From the NCBI RefSeq assembly GCF_001445655.1, contig NZ_LNBE01000006.1:124001-188000 (forward strand): 64,000 bases of DNA, read 5' to 3'. This DNA is from Streptomyces roseifaciens (GTDB lineage Bacteria; Actinomycetota; Actinomycetes; Streptomycetales; Streptomycetaceae). Positions within the stretch are counted from its first letter, which is position 1; each line of letters starts with the position of its first letter. The position numbers were made by a program, and so were the translations under genes. Shown here in pieces: positions 62,739 through 64,000 of the stretch. Below the pieces are notes generated by a model. That model was not told where the DNA came from. It searched no databases and saw only the letters and a program-made list of their open reading frames with translations.

Positions 62739-63698
62739 TCAGCTGGTCCACGGGGAAGCGGGGCCGCCCGGCGCCGGCGGAGCCGGCGGCGCGGGGTGCG
62801 GCGTGGGGTGCGGCACGGGCTGCACCGGGGGTGCGGCGGGCGCGGCGGGCATGACCGGCGGCGCGGGCGGAGCCGGCGGGCCGGCGGGACCCTGGCCGGG
62901 CGCGGACATGATCGGGAGGTTCTGCCCGAAGGTCGAGGCGATGGGCACCTCGATGCCCTGGACCGCGATCTCCACGCCTTCCCGGACCGCCGAGTGCACG
63001 GCCTCGCGCATGGCACGCGGCCGCTCGGTGCGGAGCATCTGGTTGACGTCACCGGTGCGGCCCATGATCCCGCCGACGAGATCCTTGAAGTACGTGCCGA
63101 TGATCACCGCGCCCGGGCGGATGCGCCACATCGTCCAGCCGAGATAGAGGCTGGTGCCGTACTCGAAGACGGATACGTAGGTCACGTACCGGCCGCTGCT
63201 GACGACGAGACGGTTGCTGACCGCCTCCGGCTGCAGGATGTCGCTGCGGATGCGGGACGGCACGGCCGTCACCGGGATGCGGCGGCGGGACAGCGCGCCG
63301 TAGATCGCCGCGTAGGCGGAGGGGGAGGCCTGCGCCTTGTCCTCCAGCAGGGTCCGCCACTCCGAGACGGGCTCGGTGAGGCCGTTGAAGAGCAGGATCA
63401 ACCAGAAGATGATGAATCCCAGAATTCCGCCCACGTTGAGGCCGGTTTCGGCCTCGCCGAAGTCGAAGTCGTTCGTCAGCAGGGCGAACAGCCAGCAGGT
63501 GAGGAACACCAGGATCGAGGTGAGGGCCGCGCTCGCCCAGAGGCCGAAGACCGTCCGGAGCGTGACCGACTCGTCGAAGCCCAGCTCGATCTGCTGGTAC
63601 TTCAGGGTCTGGTTCCGGTAGGAGCCGTTGGGGCCTGCGGATTCCGAGGCCGCCCAGCCGCCCGGTCCGGGGCTGCCGCCGCCCGGATAAGTGCTCAT
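62739..63698 (-). CDS. Two-TM membrane protein with Pro-rich tail
   Basis: The 319-aa protein starts MSTYPGGGSPGPGG. It has two membrane segments (about 49-75 and 88-108), a cytoplasmic domain with RIPVTAVPSRIRSDILQPEAV and RYVTYVSVFEYGTSLYLGW, and a Pro/Ala-rich C-terminal tail. It leads the toxin operon; the HerA gene starts 5 bp past its stop. It probably anchors the ATPase at the membrane. I considered an SPFH assignment and did not find its signatures. No family is recognised. Confidence 0.75.
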   Translation of the reverse strand: MSTYPGGGSPGPGGWAASESAGPNGSYRNQTLKYQQIELGFDESVTLRTVFGLWASAALTSILVFLTCWLFALLTNDFDFGEAETGLNVGGILGFIIFWLILLFNGLTEPVSEWRTLLEDKAQASPSAYAAIYGALSRRRIPVTAVPSRIRSDILQPEAVSNRLVVSSGRYVTYVSVFEYGTSLYLGWTMWRIRPGAVIIGTYFKDLVGGIMGRTGDVNQMLRTERPRAMREAVHSAVREGVEIAVQGIEVPIASTFGQNLPIMSAPGQGPAGPPAPPAPPVMPAAPAAPPVQPVPHPTPHPAPPAPPAPGGPASPWTS

Positions 63699-63826
63699 GT
63701 CGTACTCCGCATCGGGTCTGACGTAGAAGACCGTTGATCGTTTGGCACGGCAACTTATCGGAATTTCATGCCGGACAGGCCGGTCGGCCGGGAACGGGTG
63801 TGCAAAAGCCCCGAAAGACCGTCAGC

Positions 63827-63904
63827 GGACACCGCCAGGGGACACCGCCAGCGGATACCTCCGGCGGATACCGCCGACGGATACCTCCGGTGGACACCGT
63901 CAGC
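63827..63904. repeat. Six 13-bp tandem repeats
   Basis: Variants of GGACACCGCCAGC and GGATACCTCCGGC follow one another without gaps, six units, with a partial seventh before them. The unit is not a multiple of three and lies mainly outside genes, between the two-TM gene promoter and the end of the next gene. Confidence 0.92.
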
Positions 63905-64000
63905 AGCGGACCGTCTGCCCGCTCTGGCGGATGATGGTGTCGCCGGACATCCAGCCCGCGGTCTTCGTCCCCTCCATGCGGACGTAAATCCACTTGTGGC
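63900..64000 (-). CDS. SH3-like domain protein (C-terminal end only)
   Basis: Only the last 32 codons are visible, ending GDTIIRQSGQTVRC and stopping at 63900. The segment WIYVRMEGTKTAGWMSGD is typical of bacterial SH3 (SH3b-like) domains in exported proteins: an aromatic strand, then a glycine-tryptophan turn. The rest lies outside the window. The stop codon falls inside the 13-bp repeats. Confidence 0.6.
   Translation of the reverse strand, partial: HKWIYVRMEGTKTAGWMSGDTIIRQSGQTVRC

Noticed and set aside
60208..63147. Long plus-strand frame opposite the HerA gene
   Set aside because: It has no protein-family features and the codon-position GC pattern fits the minus-strand gene; it is a shadow.
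62739..63698. SPFH/band-7 family call for the two-TM protein
   Set aside because: The two membrane segments and the domain lack the band-7 pattern; left as unknown.
63827..63904. CRISPR array
   Set aside because: Units of 13 bp follow one another without spacers; it is a simple tandem repeat.

Overview
This looks like a Streptomyces chromosome segment. The coding is very GC-rich with strong third-position bias. Markers include two rodlin genes, an XRE/DUF397 pair, a SpoIIE-type phosphatase-ATPase, a gamma-butyrolactone-receptor-like TetR protein, GTG/TTG starts with ATGA/GTGA overlaps, and rare TTA codons confined to two regulators.

Region 1 (1-12.2 kb) is core-like: an M18 aminopeptidase (cut by the window edge), an acyl-CoA dehydrogenase, an SseB-like protein, a secreted trypsin-like protease, a pirin, a PAS/GAF/PP2C/HATPase regulator, aspS, a DinB-like protein, a receiver-like protein and metG. 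aspS and metG end in clear hairpins.

Region 2 (12.2-29 kb) is accessory and regulatory: an XRE/DUF397 pair, an ArsR-type regulator with a TTA codon, an inhibitor-I36 protein and a lipoprotein that share a duplicated leader, a RICIN/hemopexin-like protein, a two-component system, a TerF-type vWA protein, two tail-to-tail membrane-anchored esterases, two TetR regulators, a DsbA/FrnE-like protein and two rodlins with unusual Gly/His-rich tails.

Region 3 (29-37 kb) is a compact set of tailoring-type genes: FAD monooxygenase, two SDRs (one DhbA/EntA-like), an AtaL-like SRPBCC protein, a Tat-exported berberine-bridge-type oxidase, an MFS exporter and a cupin. No scaffold-making enzyme is present. 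A CGTCAGGTG motif recurs in its two divergent intergenic regions.

Region 4 (37.2-54 kb) is a chromosomal Tcp/VirB-like type IV secretion locus: VirD4-like coupling ATPase, TcpC, TcpD, TcpE, VirB4-like ATPase, lipoprotein, VirB6-like, VirB8-like and a peptidoglycan hydrolase. No relaxase, integrase or att site is visible. Between the coupling ATPase and the channel genes lie two tandem, translationally coupled gene pairs. In each, the second gene has a RelA/SpoT-fold nucleotide pyrophosphokinase domain of the kind seen in secreted ATP nucleotide 3'-pyrophosphokinases and in alarmone-synthetase toxins.

Region 5 (54-64 kb) begins with a DHA2-type MFS gene behind a MerR/SoxR-like promoter and a decayed type VII secretion-associated gene. 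It then holds a tightly overlapping minus-strand operon: membrane protein, HerA/DUF87 ATPase, very acidic repeat protein, a duplicated copy of the HerA C-terminal domain, a second acidic protein carrying a nuclease-like toxin tip, and a probable immunity gene. This arrangement, in which the ATPase tail is re-duplicated with each acidic carrier, looks like a modular polymorphic-toxin or secretion system that I do not recognise as described. It and the alarmone-synthetase/T4SS locus are the two main candidates for new biology here.
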